Made by a program: the position numbers and the translations under genes. The notes beneath the pieces were generated by a model. The model was not told the DNA's origin. It did not search any database and saw nothing but the letters and a program-made list of their open reading frames with translations. From Cytophagales bacterium (GTDB lineage Bacteria > Bacteroidota > Bacteroidia > Cytophagales > Cyclobacteriaceae): a DNA stretch of 52,206 bases. Position 1 is the stretch's first letter. Every line of letters starts with the position of its first letter. Of the stretch, positions 1-6,846 are shown piece after piece. Location of the stretch: positions 1-52,206 of the forward strand of contig JADBYK010000024.1 of assembly GCA_020403045.1 (NCBI GenBank). Direction: 5' to 3'.

Positions 1-292
1 CTGTGGGCACCACACGAACATGATACATTCTATTGCCTTACTTTACCCCTTAGTGCGACAAAATACAAATTTTATGGGCGCAGTGAATTGAAAATCAACG
101 ACTTAATTTTTTGAAAAATTTACCGCGGACAAGTCAGGAAGGCGGTTGGGAAGCAATGAAGTTTTTTACAGAGGCGAAGAATGTATGTGTGAAGATTTAG
201 TTAACAAACGTACAACAAATAGACAACCTTGAACAAGGATCGAAGATCTCGTTGAGCCAATGAGTATAACTTAAAAACGAGAGTTCTTAACG
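1..292. other. Window-edge region without a recognised gene
   Basis: No open reading frame with a recognisable protein was found here on either strand. The stretch is AT-rich and lies downstream of the minus-strand sensor kinase, so it should hold the end of that transcript. The only structure seen is a weak CCTTG-AA-CAAGG palindrome near 228-239, which has no T-run and does not make a convincing terminator. Confidence 0.4.
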
Positions 293-2125
293 TCACGCGA
301 AAGGTATCGAAATAGCTAAAAGTGTACCCTTCATTGGCTGTGAACTAATTTCAAGTTGCCCTTGGACAGACTCGACTCTCGCATGCATTTGTGTAAACCC
401 AAGGCCATTGCTGCTAGACTGAATGTTGAACCCCTGACCGTCATCTTCAATGGTGATTACTAGTTCTTTGCCATGATAAAATAATTGTATGTCAGCGTTA
501 CTCGCTTTCGAATGTTTAAAAATGTTGTTACATGCCTCTTGAACAACCCTGTAAATCTGTTGCACGATATCCTCAGGAATTTTTTCAGGTATATCATAAT
601 ATTGAAAGCTGAATTTTGTTTTCGGGTTATTAAAACTTGCGATCAACTCTGAAATCAGCTGGGGGAGGCCTTTTAAATGACCCCCTGGGGTTGCTAATTG
701 ATGTGACAGATTCCGAATATCATCAGAGAGTGTTGCTATTTGGCTTTCTATATACTCTTGCTTGACCTGCGTATTGGAAGACATCCTTCGTAAATTTGAA
801 AGCCGGCTGCCAATATCATCGTGAAGATCGCCAGCAATTCGCTGACGTTCTTTTTCAATACCTTGAATGTAGGCTTTCATCATTTCATTTTGATGTTTTG
901 AAATTTTGGTGGCAAACAGATTCCTTTCGTCCACTGCTTTTTTAATTTGAAAACTAATTCCCAATGAGAATACAATAATTTCCATTAAAGCCCCTATAAA
1001 AAGCGGATTTAATGACAGTTTTTCAATCCATCCCAAATCTTCCATCACTACTAGTGCGCCTGCAACAAAAGTGATACAATAGGCAATCAAGTAAAAGATG
1101 GCAGTTTGCCGTTGAAACTTTACTGAGTACAGCGCGCCCGTCAGGCAGGCCAAATTAGCAACCAGGGTGTGGCCCAAAACCAACGGAACAAATATTTTAC
1201 TGTTTTTAAAATAGAACTTGGAAAGAAAAGGCGTTAGTAAAGCAAGAGCCAGAAGAGCTACCAGTACATAGTTTAGAATCCGATTACTTCCGGGCGAATA
1301 TTTTTTAAGATGTAGAAATGTCTTTGAAAAAAGAATGAGCGATATGGATGAAAAGCCAGTAGTGAGGACTCTGAAAAGGCTGTTGAAATTTATACTGGAT
1401 GGGTATAAATATTGAAAACTAAAACCTTCTCCCGTTGCCAGAAACAAGATGGCAGTAAACACAAACAGAGAATACAACAATTCGATTTTAGACTGTAGCA
1501 GTAGACCCGAAAAAAGACTGTAGGCGGCCACCAACAGCATCATGCCAAAACAAATACCATAGAAAAGATCGTTCCTTGTTTCTTGTGCCACAAAAGCACT
1601 CGTACTCCACAGTGAAACAGGTATTAAAAGTGATGAGTTTCTTTTGTCAATGCGCAGGATAATCCAAGAAGCCGTTTCGCCACGGCCTTCGATCGGCCAA
1701 ATAAAATTTCTGTGGTTAAAACTTCTCGTATCAAACGATACGTTGTCCCCTGTCTCTTTTCCAAACGGCACAACATTCTTATCTGATAGCCAATAGGCCT
1801 GAACATAGTCAATATGTGGGTTTGCTATTTCCAGGAGTACCGATTGTTTTTCTTTCAGGTCATTTTTTACCGGGATCACCAGCCAAAAGATGTCTGCGGT
1901 ATATCCTTGGTTTACCTTTTCAAATACTGAAAGAGCTCGGCCGAGGGTGATTTTTGTTACTACTTCCTCCACCGTAACCTCGGCAGGTGTAGTCAGGTAA
2001 TAGGCCTTACCCGTCAGGTTGATTTTTTGGTGCACGTTACTTAACGAAATAGGCTGTATCGGTTCGCCCAAAGCTTTCAATGCCAATAGAAGAAACAGGA
2101 AAAAACTAAAGCAATTTATTTGCAT
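293..2125 (-). CDS. 7TMR-DISM sensor histidine kinase (HisKA_3 type)
   Basis: This is a membrane sensor kinase expected to autophosphorylate and signal to the LuxR-type regulator encoded just upstream. An N-terminal signal peptide is followed by an extracytoplasmic beta-rich domain (7TMR-DISMED2 type, about residues 35-165). Next come seven hydrophobic helices (about 185-390), a short coiled linker, a HisKA_3 phosphoacceptor with the motif DLHDDIG (His about residue 435) and an HATPase domain with N box EACNNI and G box DDGQGF. A GTG start at 2152 is possible, but ATG at 2125 puts the signal peptide at the N-terminus and gives a 610-residue protein, so it is preferred. The start overlaps the regulator's end by 20 bases, which suggests translational coupling. 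7TMR-DISM domains often sense carbohydrates or other small ligands; the ligand here is unknown. Confidence 0.9.
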   Translation of the reverse strand: MQINCFSFFLFLLLALKALGEPIQPISLSNVHQKINLTGKAYYLTTPAEVTVEEVVTKITLGRALSVFEKVNQGYTADIFWLVIPVKNDLKEKQSVLLEIANPHIDYVQAYWLSDKNVVPFGKETGDNVSFDTRSFNHRNFIWPIEGRGETASWIILRIDKRNSSLLIPVSLWSTSAFVAQETRNDLFYGICFGMMLLVAAYSLFSGLLLQSKIELLYSLFVFTAILFLATGEGFSFQYLYPSSINFNSLFRVLTTGFSSISLILFSKTFLHLKKYSPGSNRILNYVLVALLALALLTPFLSKFYFKNSKIFVPLVLGHTLVANLACLTGALYSVKFQRQTAIFYLIAYCITFVAGALVVMEDLGWIEKLSLNPLFIGALMEIIVFSLGISFQIKKAVDERNLFATKISKHQNEMMKAYIQGIEKERQRIAGDLHDDIGSRLSNLRRMSSNTQVKQEYIESQIATLSDDIRNLSHQLATPGGHLKGLPQLISELIASFNNPKTKFSFQYYDIPEKIPEDIVQQIYRVVQEACNNIFKHSKASNADIQLFYHGKELVITIEDDGQGFNIQSSSNGLGFTQMHARVESVQGQLEISSQPMKGTLLAISIPFA

Positions 2126-2741
2126 GTGCAAAATTTGTGAGTTCAATAGCACTATTGATTTTTAGTTTACGAAAAATGTTTTTTCGATGGGTATCAACCG
2201 TCAACGGGCTTAGTCGTAATTCTTTGGCAATAGAACTTGAAGACTTCCCTTTTGCCAGGTGTGGAATCAGCTCTAATTCGCGAGGGGTTAATTTTGATTT
2301 ATGTGCAAATTGATCTCTTACTAGACTTAAACTGGCGGTTTCAGCTTTGAGCGTGGAAGACAGATGAAAGGGCATTTCGTATACGCTTTTCAACGCTTGA
2401 AGGATTTCACTATTGGAGGCGTTTTTTTGGAGGTAGGCATTGCCACCTAATTTTTTGACACGTTTTATCAAAAAATCATCTCGATACATGGTGAGAACTA
2501 TAATTTTTAGATCGGCATCAGCCAATCTAATTTGCTCAATTAGTGTAAGGCCATCAATATCAGGTAAGTGTAAGTCTAATAAAAGGATATCTGGCTTTAC
2601 TTTTTGAAGTGCTTTTAAAAGCTCATTGCCAGTAGTCGCGTGCCCGATGAGTTTGTAACTATTTTGTTCGAATAAGACAGATAATCCATCTATAATGATG
2701 GGATGGTCGTCACAAATAAAGACTCGATTTGGAAAGGCCAT
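2106..2741 (-). CDS. NarL/FixJ-type (LuxR-HTH) response regulator
   Basis: A 211-residue two-domain regulator. The receiver domain (about 5-120) has the acidic pair DD near residues 11-12, the phosphoacceptor Asp56 in LLLDLHLPD and the conserved Lys in YLQKNAS. The C-terminal LuxR helix-turn-helix (about 148-205) has the typical LTPRELELI start and the STAIELTNF-like end, here NSAIELTNF. It is the first gene of a two-gene transcript with the DISM kinase, whose start lies inside its 3' end, so the kinase is its probable partner. A candidate promoter lies directly upstream at 2759-2786. The target genes are not evident from the window. Confidence 0.92.
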   Translation of the reverse strand: MAFPNRVFICDDHPIIIDGLSVLFEQNSYKLIGHATTGNELLKALQKVKPDILLLDLHLPDIDGLTLIEQIRLADADLKIIVLTMYRDDFLIKRVKKLGGNAYLQKNASNSEILQALKSVYEMPFHLSSTLKAETASLSLVRDQFAHKSKLTPRELELIPHLAKGKSSSSIAKELRLSPLTVDTHRKNIFRKLKINSAIELTNFAHANKLL

Positions 2742-2758
2742 TTTGGAATTAGCTTTCT

Positions 2759-2786
2759 CAAAAATACCTGATTTTTTTGTTTCAAC
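2759..2786 (-). promoter_or_regulatory. Candidate Bacteroidota promoter of the two-component operon
   Basis: Read on the minus strand, TATTTTTG at 2766-2759 fits the -7 consensus TAnnTTTG. GTTG at 2786-2783 could serve as the -33 element, with a 16-base spacer that is slightly short. The regulator ATG follows at 2741, which leaves a leader of about 10 nt. The spacing makes this only a fair match. Confidence 0.35.
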
Positions 2787-2830
2787 TCGGCCTTTGCAGT
2801 TGGAGGCAAAATCTGCCCGGAGGGCTGAAG

Positions 2831-2854
2831 AATACTGACTGTACCGTCAGTATT
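2831..2854. repeat. Hairpin with GTACC-type loop
   Basis: A perfect 9-bp stem (AATACTGAC at 2831-2839, partner 2846-2854) encloses the loop TGTACC. The CTGAC-nGTACC-GTCAG core is shared with the last hairpin of both copies of the 226-bp element (loop AGTACC). The stem can be extended outward with one bulge. It ends at TCAGGG, directly before the palindrome GGGTTAACCC (2859-2868), so it may be the right end of an older related element. Confidence 0.55.
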
Positions 2855-2865
2855 TTCAGGGTTAA

Positions 2866-2967
2866 CCCACTACGAGTCTGATATGACTGTAGGAGTCATC
2901 AGACTTGACCGAAATGCGATGCGTTTTGCGTCAATCGTAGGCAAATTTTGCTACCGCAAAATTTGGG
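2866..2967. repeat. Candidate 102-bp palindrome-rich mini-element (CCCA...TGGG ends)
   Basis: This segment starts with CCCA after TTAA and ends with TGGG before TTGAA, the same end pattern as the neighbouring 226-bp element. Inside is an interrupted stem (arms about 2875-2888 and 2894-2905, two-base bulge). A second, perfect 10-bp stem runs CAAATTTTGC at 2942-2951, loop TACC, partner 2956-2965. No long coding frame is credible. The boundaries are inferred from end similarity only; no second copy exists in this window, so its mobility is unproven. Confidence 0.4.
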
Positions 2968-2998
2968 TTGAATTTCATCGTCAAGCAATTCTTTTAAA

Positions 2999-3224
2999 CC
3001 CAAACTATGCATTAGGAATGCATAGTTTGCCCATGGGGTTGACGATCTGCCTGAGGCGGATGTCAAGGTTAAACCTCGTGACGCTTTCGGTCAGAGTCAG
3101 ACATTTATCGTCTGACCTGACAATGAAAATTACCAACTTGGTTTTCTTACTTGGGGCTAAATCGTTGATTTTCATACGTCAATTATGCAATGCTGACAGT
3201 ACCGTCAGCATTGCATAATCTGGG
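2999..3224 (+). mobile_element. Hairpin-rich MITE-like element, copy 1
   Basis: A 226-bp non-coding element about 95% identical to copy 2 at 13676-13900, differing by ten substitutions and one indel. TTAAA flanks both ends (2994-2998 and 3225-3229), consistent with a target duplication. The ends are imperfect inverted repeats: CCCAAACTATGCA against CCCAGATTATGCA when the right end is reversed, 11 of 13 matching. Most of it folds. P1 is a 13-bp stem with loop AGG (3001-3029). P2 is a short stem with loop TGA near 3046-3062. P3 is a stem around 3100-3131. P5 is a perfect 16-bp stem with loop AGTACC (3182-3219). No transposase is present, so it would need to be mobilised in trans. Confidence 0.85.
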
Positions 3225-3283
3225 TTAAATATTTGGACGGTTGCGAGTTTTATATTGTGCAAAATTACCGACCACGTCAAGGT

Positions 3284-4072
3284 TTAGATGATCGTGTCTG
3301 AATTCAACGAAATACCTTTGCCCGCAAGATATTTTTTATGTAACAGCCATATCGCACCAACAGCTATTGCCGCGCAACTGAACACCATTGTTGTGTATAC
3401 TAAATCATTACCGATAAATTCTTGCGTACTCTTGAAAACATCTGCTTCCGGTGTAAGCATCACCCCAACAAATGACGCCAAATTATTGATTAGGTGAATC
3501 AGAATTCCAGGCAATACTGATTGGGTTTTCCAATAAATCCAACCCATCAATATCCCACCCATAAATGCCCCAACTCCTTGAGATAAATTGCCATGAACCA
3601 GCGCAAATAAAAAGGCACCAAACAAAATTGCTTTCCAGGGCTGATAATTTTTTAACAACCCGTGCAAAATCACGCCTCTAAATAATAGCTCTTCAAACAA
3701 TGGTGCAGCAAGTACAGCCATTATAAAGAAGGCAATAGGTTGTTGGATAGTTTCCTCAATCATTTTCTTTACGATGTCAGATAAAGGAATGAGATTGGTA
3801 AGCGGTTCTAATGCTAATTGAGCGCAGAGAATCGCCAGTGATCCAATAACTACAATCCATGGAGAAAACCACTTAAACGGAAAAGTAAAATCCTTCCGAA
3901 TAAATAGAGCGATTACTATCGTAAGGCTAATCGATAAAGTATAAATGATCGTCATGCCTATCCCGCTTTCAAACGAAAAGAAAGGAAGCACCACAATAAC
4001 ACTCAGAATAGTGCAGAGAAGAAAGATGAGTAATAAACCGAATGATTGCAGGTAGGTGGGGTATGATTTCAT
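3284..4072 (-). CDS. CPBP family intramembrane glutamic endopeptidase
   Basis: A 262-residue multi-pass membrane protein of the CPBP (Abi/CAAX-protease-like) family. About seven or eight hydrophobic helices are visible. The catalytic motifs appear in order: EELLFRG (the EExxxR motif, about residues 126-132), the His of FALVHGN about 30 residues later, and HLINN near residue 193 (the HxxxN motif). These are the metal-binding or catalytic residues of the family, which cleaves within membranes. Its substrate cannot be told from the sequence. In other bacteria members process peptides, support immunity to bacteriocins or act as housekeeping proteases. It stands alone, just downstream of the palindrome block. 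Confidence 0.9.
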   Translation of the reverse strand: MKSYPTYLQSFGLLLIFLLCTILSVIVVLPFFSFESGIGMTIIYTLSISLTIVIALFIRKDFTFPFKWFSPWIVVIGSLAILCAQLALEPLTNLIPLSDIVKKMIEETIQQPIAFFIMAVLAAPLFEELLFRGVILHGLLKNYQPWKAILFGAFLFALVHGNLSQGVGAFMGGILMGWIYWKTQSVLPGILIHLINNLASFVGVMLTPEADVFKSTQEFIGNDLVYTTMVFSCAAIAVGAIWLLHKKYLAGKGISLNSDTII

Positions 4073-4230
4073 GAAACTGGTATTTGCTTAAAGCTAAATT
4101 TAGAAATAAATTTTATTGGATTTCATAGTATCTCTAAATTGACGGGTAATGAACTTATTCAACCCCCAGTCCACCTTATTTAACCCCTTCGGCCTTTATC
4201 AAGCTAGGAGTATTGGCGTGAATAGAAGTA

Positions 4231-4533
4231 TTAAGACTTATCGATTCGATATTTTGGGTTTTGTCGGCCATCCCAAAAAGAAACAACTTCAATGTAAAGC
4301 TGGCTTACTTCATAGAAGATGAGGAAGTCATCTTTTACAATTACTCTGGTTTCTTTGTTTTCTGTTAGATGTCCTAAACCTGGGTAGGTAATTAGGAGGT
4401 TTATGGATTTCTCTACTCGATCCAATATTTTTGCGGAGTACTTGCTATTGCCATTTCTCTCAATATAAAAATCAAGGATATGTAGCAATTTTTTTTCTGC
4501 CCGAGCGGATCAAATTATTTTTCTTTTATCCAC
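4231..4533 (-). pseudogene. ParE/RelE-type toxin with in-frame TGA at codon 8
   Basis: The open part from TTG at 4488 gives 85 residues with a clear ParE fold pattern, including the YPGLGHL segment, the RVIVKDDFLIFYEV strands and a final SFWDGRQNP. Typical ParE proteins are 95-100 residues and start with a strand ending in IIWSxRAE. Reading the same frame upstream from GTG at 4533 gives VDKRKII, stop, SARAEKKLLHIL. That is exactly the expected N-terminus except that TGA (4512-4510) stands where TGG for Trp is expected. The full frame would be 100 residues and would overlap the antitoxin end by 19 bases, the usual arrangement. The toxin is therefore probably inactivated by a nonsense mutation. 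A shortened protein from the internal TTG is possible but would lack the first beta strand. Confidence 0.75.
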
Positions 4534-4751
4534 TCGCGTGCACTTTTCGTAACCATTTCATGGTCTTTAAAGTCACCTTTTTTTATCTGTTTGCGGCTAA
4601 TGGCTATGCTCTTTTTTTGGGCATCAGTAAGTGGAAATAAATTATCTGCATTAATGCTGATAAGCTTCAAATCCTCCATTCCACTCAATAGCTTTTTGGC
4701 TTTGGGGTTGATGATTTTTATTTGAACAGTTTCCATAGCTTTGAATTTCAT
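4515..4751 (-). CDS. Antitoxin of the ParE-type toxin-antitoxin pair
   Basis: A 78-residue charged protein encoded immediately before the ParE-like toxin on the same strand. The alternative start at Met6 (4736) begins METVQIKIINPKAKKLL, which looks like a more usual start. The C-terminal pattern, ISRKQIKKGDFKDHEMV followed by REWI, resembles the toxin-wrapping tail of ParD-like antitoxins. No DNA-binding motif is obvious in the N-terminal part. The pnuC gene begins only 24 bases upstream on the opposite strand, so the two promoters must overlap each other or the coding ends. The antitoxin frame is intact although its toxin partner is interrupted. Confidence 0.65.
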   Translation of the reverse strand: MKFKAMETVQIKIINPKAKKLLSGMEDLKLISINADNLFPLTDAQKKSIAISRKQIKKGDFKDHEMVTKSAREWIKEK

Positions 4752-4775
4752 TTAAAGTTACGCTAAAAATATTGA

Positions 4776-5444
4776 ATGACAGATTTCTTCTCTCACCAAT
4801 CTATCTTTTTCACTGCCTTTGGCTACTCTATGAGCTACCTCGAGTTTTTCGGTACGCTGGCTGGAGCAATTGCTGTTTTCCTTTCTGCCAAAGCGAATGT
4901 ATGGAGTTGGCCGTTGGGCATTATCAATGTAGTGCTGTTTTTCTTTTTGTTTTATCAGGTGCAGTTGTATCCCGATATGTTTTTGCAGGTGTTCTTTTTT
5001 GTAACCAACTTGATGGGCTGGTGGCGATGGACAAACCCGCGGCTAGGTGAAGAAGACATGAAAAATCAGTTAAGGGTAACTAAGATGGCACCCCCCGCGT
5101 GGTTGCTTTTTTTTGCGATCGGGTTGATCGGTACTTTGCTATTTGGATCATTGGCGAAAAACCTTCACTCATTATTTCCAGTATTGTTTAGTCAGCCCAG
5201 TGCCTTTCCATTTGCCGATTCGTTTGTTACAGTTATGAGCATTGTTGCCACCTACCTAATGGTACAGAAAAAAATGGAATGTTGGCTCGTTTGGATTTTA
5301 GTAGATGTAGTAGCGTGTTATTTGTATTTTTCAAAAGGCATCATGTTGGTTGGGATTGAGTATGTCGTCTTTTGTTTTATTGCTGCTTTTGGCTTTTGGC
5401 ATTGGCTTCAAGAGTACAGCAAAGCTCAGACCCAGAAAATATGA
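4776..5444 (+). CDS. pnuC: PnuC-family nicotinamide riboside transporter
   Basis: A 222-residue inner-membrane protein with about seven hydrophobic helices. It has the family signature LMGWWRW (about residues 80-86) and an early segment AKANVWSWPLGIINVVLFF that fits PnuC. It is expected to move nicotinamide riboside by facilitated diffusion, the substrate then being trapped by phosphorylation. The adjacent nadR, joined by an ATGA overlap, supplies that kinase and supports nicotinamide riboside rather than thiamine as substrate. Only 24 bases separate it from the divergent antitoxin gene, too little for a leader riboswitch. Confidence 0.92.
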   Translation: MTDFFSHQSIFFTAFGYSMSYLEFFGTLAGAIAVFLSAKANVWSWPLGIINVVLFFFLFYQVQLYPDMFLQVFFFVTNLMGWWRWTNPRLGEEDMKNQLRVTKMAPPAWLLFFAIGLIGTLLFGSLAKNLHSLFPVLFSQPSAFPFADSFVTVMSIVATYLMVQKKMECWLVWILVDVVACYLYFSKGIMLVGIEYVVFCFIAAFGFWHWLQEYSKAQTQKI

Positions 5445-6403
5445 AGCGAGGTTTAGTCATTGGAAAATTCATGTCCGTTCATAGGGGTCATATGGCACTA
5501 ATCGAATTTGCACTAGCGTACTGCGATGAACTAATTGTGTCAATGAGCTATACAAACTCTGATCCGATTCCACACACGCTTCGATATGGCTGGCTGCAAA
5601 GTCTATTCAAAGAGAATTCCAAAATAAGAGTAGAAGAATCGTTTGATGACTTTGATGATGAAAATCTTCCGCTTGACGAACGTACCAAGTTGTGGGCTAC
5701 CTTTATTGAAAGGCGATTCCCAAAAATAGATGTTGTTGTTAGCTCAGAAGAGTATGGAATACCTTTTGCGAGGCATCTAGGTGCCGTTTCTGTTTCGTAC
5801 GATCCGCTACGGAATCAAGTGCCGGTTTCGGCAACGAAGATACGCAACAATCCTTTTCTCTATTGGGATTTTATTCCGGAGGTTGTCAAACCCTATTTCG
5901 TAAAACTAATTTGCTTTTACGGGCCGGAGAGTACGGGTAAATCTACTATGGCGATGCAGATGGCAGCTCGTTTTCAAACAGAGTACGTACCCGAAGTAGC
6001 GAGGGAAATAGTATCGTCCAACGATTTCACTCTTGATGACATAGTACGAATTGCGAAGGCACAAAATGAACGCGTGAAAGAGAAAATGAAAACAGCCAAC
6101 AAGCTTTTGTTTTGTGATACTGATTTAATTACCACGCAGATCTATTGTCGTCATTATCTAAAAACTGTTCCCGCCATTTTGTATGAATTAGAGAAGGAGA
6201 TCAAGTACGATCAATATTTTTTGTTTGATATCGATGTGCCCTGGGTGGCAGATGGTTTGCGCGATTTGGGCTCAAACCGGATGGAGATGTTTCAAACGTT
6301 TGAAATGGAATTGAGCAACAGGAAGATTTGCTATCAATTAGTAACAGGAACGTGGGGTGATCGTGAGAAGGCGATTACAAAAAGTGTGGATATGCTTTTT
6401 TGA
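5441..6403 (+). CDS. nadR: NadR-like NMN adenylyltransferase / ribosylnicotinamide kinase
   Basis: A bifunctional NAD-salvage enzyme: it phosphorylates nicotinamide riboside and adenylates NMN to NAD. Starting at ATG 5441 gives 320 residues. The nucleotidyltransferase part shows GKFMSVHRGH (HxGH, His14-His17) and SATKIRNN (about 130-137). The kinase part begins with the P-loop GPESTGKST (161-169). An HTH repressor domain, present in enterobacterial NadR, is absent. The start overlaps the pnuC stop as ATGA, so the two are translationally coupled. Longer starts would run back through the pnuC coding sequence and are unlikely. Confidence 0.93.
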   Translation: MKRGLVIGKFMSVHRGHMALIEFALAYCDELIVSMSYTNSDPIPHTLRYGWLQSLFKENSKIRVEESFDDFDDENLPLDERTKLWATFIERRFPKIDVVVSSEEYGIPFARHLGAVSVSYDPLRNQVPVSATKIRNNPFLYWDFIPEVVKPYFVKLICFYGPESTGKSTMAMQMAARFQTEYVPEVAREIVSSNDFTLDDIVRIAKAQNERVKEKMKTANKLLFCDTDLITTQIYCRHYLKTVPAILYELEKEIKYDQYFLFDIDVPWVADGLRDLGSNRMEMFQTFEMELSNRKICYQLVTGTWGDREKAITKSVDMLF

Positions 6404-6428
6404 GAATAGCCTTCTTTCCCTATATTTG
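6399..6428 (+). promoter_or_regulatory. Near-consensus Bacteroidota promoter of the efflux cluster
   Basis: TTTG at 6399-6402, an 18-base spacer and TATATTTG at 6421-6428 match the TTTG-N(17-23)-TAnnTTTG consensus with no mismatch. It overlaps the last bases of nadR. Transcription should start about seven bases after 6428, at or next to the ATG at 6436, so the first mRNA codon may have no leader. Confidence 0.65.
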
Positions 6429-6435
6429 CTGCCTA

Positions 6436-6795
6436 ATGAAAACGTCCTTATCTTCTTTTAGGCACTATACATCGCGCTATGCCATGGTAATGGTTGTTTT
6501 CTTCAGCCTATTTCTTGTTTATCAATTAGGTGCGTCTGGCTTTTCTTTAAATTCTATCGGTCAATCAGAATTTGTTTACAGTGACGAAGATATTGAGCAA
6601 AGCCCAACACGTCATTTAGATGAACTTAGAACGAACTCAACAACACCTACTTTTGCGAAACTGCTTTTTTGTGTCGATTCGGTTGTAAGCAGCATATATC
6701 AAATCTCAATTTGTTCAGAGCGAATTGGTTCGCTGAGTCTTTTCAGCCTTTCGCCTAGGAATAGTATTCTCCTTTTTGGTGCGCTAAGAATTTAA
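6436..6795 (+). CDS. Small hypothetical membrane protein at the head of the efflux cluster
   Basis: This protein is not recognised. From ATG 6436 it has 119 residues with one clear hydrophobic segment (about residues 16-35), then an acidic stretch SDEDIEQSP, a Cys-containing segment FAKLLFCVDSVVSSIYQISIC, and a hydrophobic end. The start at 6400 is a TTG inside the -33/-7 promoter and is rejected. It precedes the outer-membrane barrel and RND pump genes on the same strand, which suggests an accessory or regulatory role in efflux. Its cysteines and acidic residues could bind metal, but this is a guess. Confidence 0.5.
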   Translation: MKTSLSSFRHYTSRYAMVMVVFFSLFLVYQLGASGFSLNSIGQSEFVYSDEDIEQSPTRHLDELRTNSTTPTFAKLLFCVDSVVSSIYQISICSERIGSLSLFSLSPRNSILLFGALRI

Positions 6796-6819
6796 AAATT
6801 AGTCTCCACTAATTTTTAA
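6792..6819. promoter_or_regulatory. Perfect 12-bp inverted repeat between small ORF and barrel gene
   Basis: TTAAAAATTAGT at 6792-6803 is repeated in inverted form at 6808-6819 around the loop CTCC. It overlaps the stop of the small membrane-protein gene and lies 27 bases before the next start. There is no T-run, so an operator or an mRNA-processing or stabilising hairpin is more likely than an intrinsic terminator. Confidence 0.45.
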
Positions 6820-6846
6820 CAACACCAAATTCGAAATTCTTTTTCC

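Noticed and set aside
2883-3218. Open frame of 111 codons across the palindrome block and element copy 1
   Set aside because: The shared part with 13695-13895 is explained by the repeated DNA element. It consists of palindromes, has no recognisable protein features and the differences between copies show no preference for silent changes.
2994-3229. piggyBac-like assignment from TTAA flanks and CCC...GGG ends
   Set aside because: Copy 2 clearly duplicated six bases (ATTTAA), not TTAA, and no related transposase is present. The similarity of ends is too short to carry weight.
4510-4512. TGA read as tryptophan (genetic code change or recoding)
   Set aside because: Other genes in the window, such as pnuC and the FucP/GluP transporter, end at TGA, so TGA is an ordinary stop here. 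No recoding structure was seen next to this codon.
4752-4775. NAD or TPP riboswitch before pnuC
   Set aside because: Only 24 bases separate the divergent starts, which cannot hold a riboswitch aptamer.
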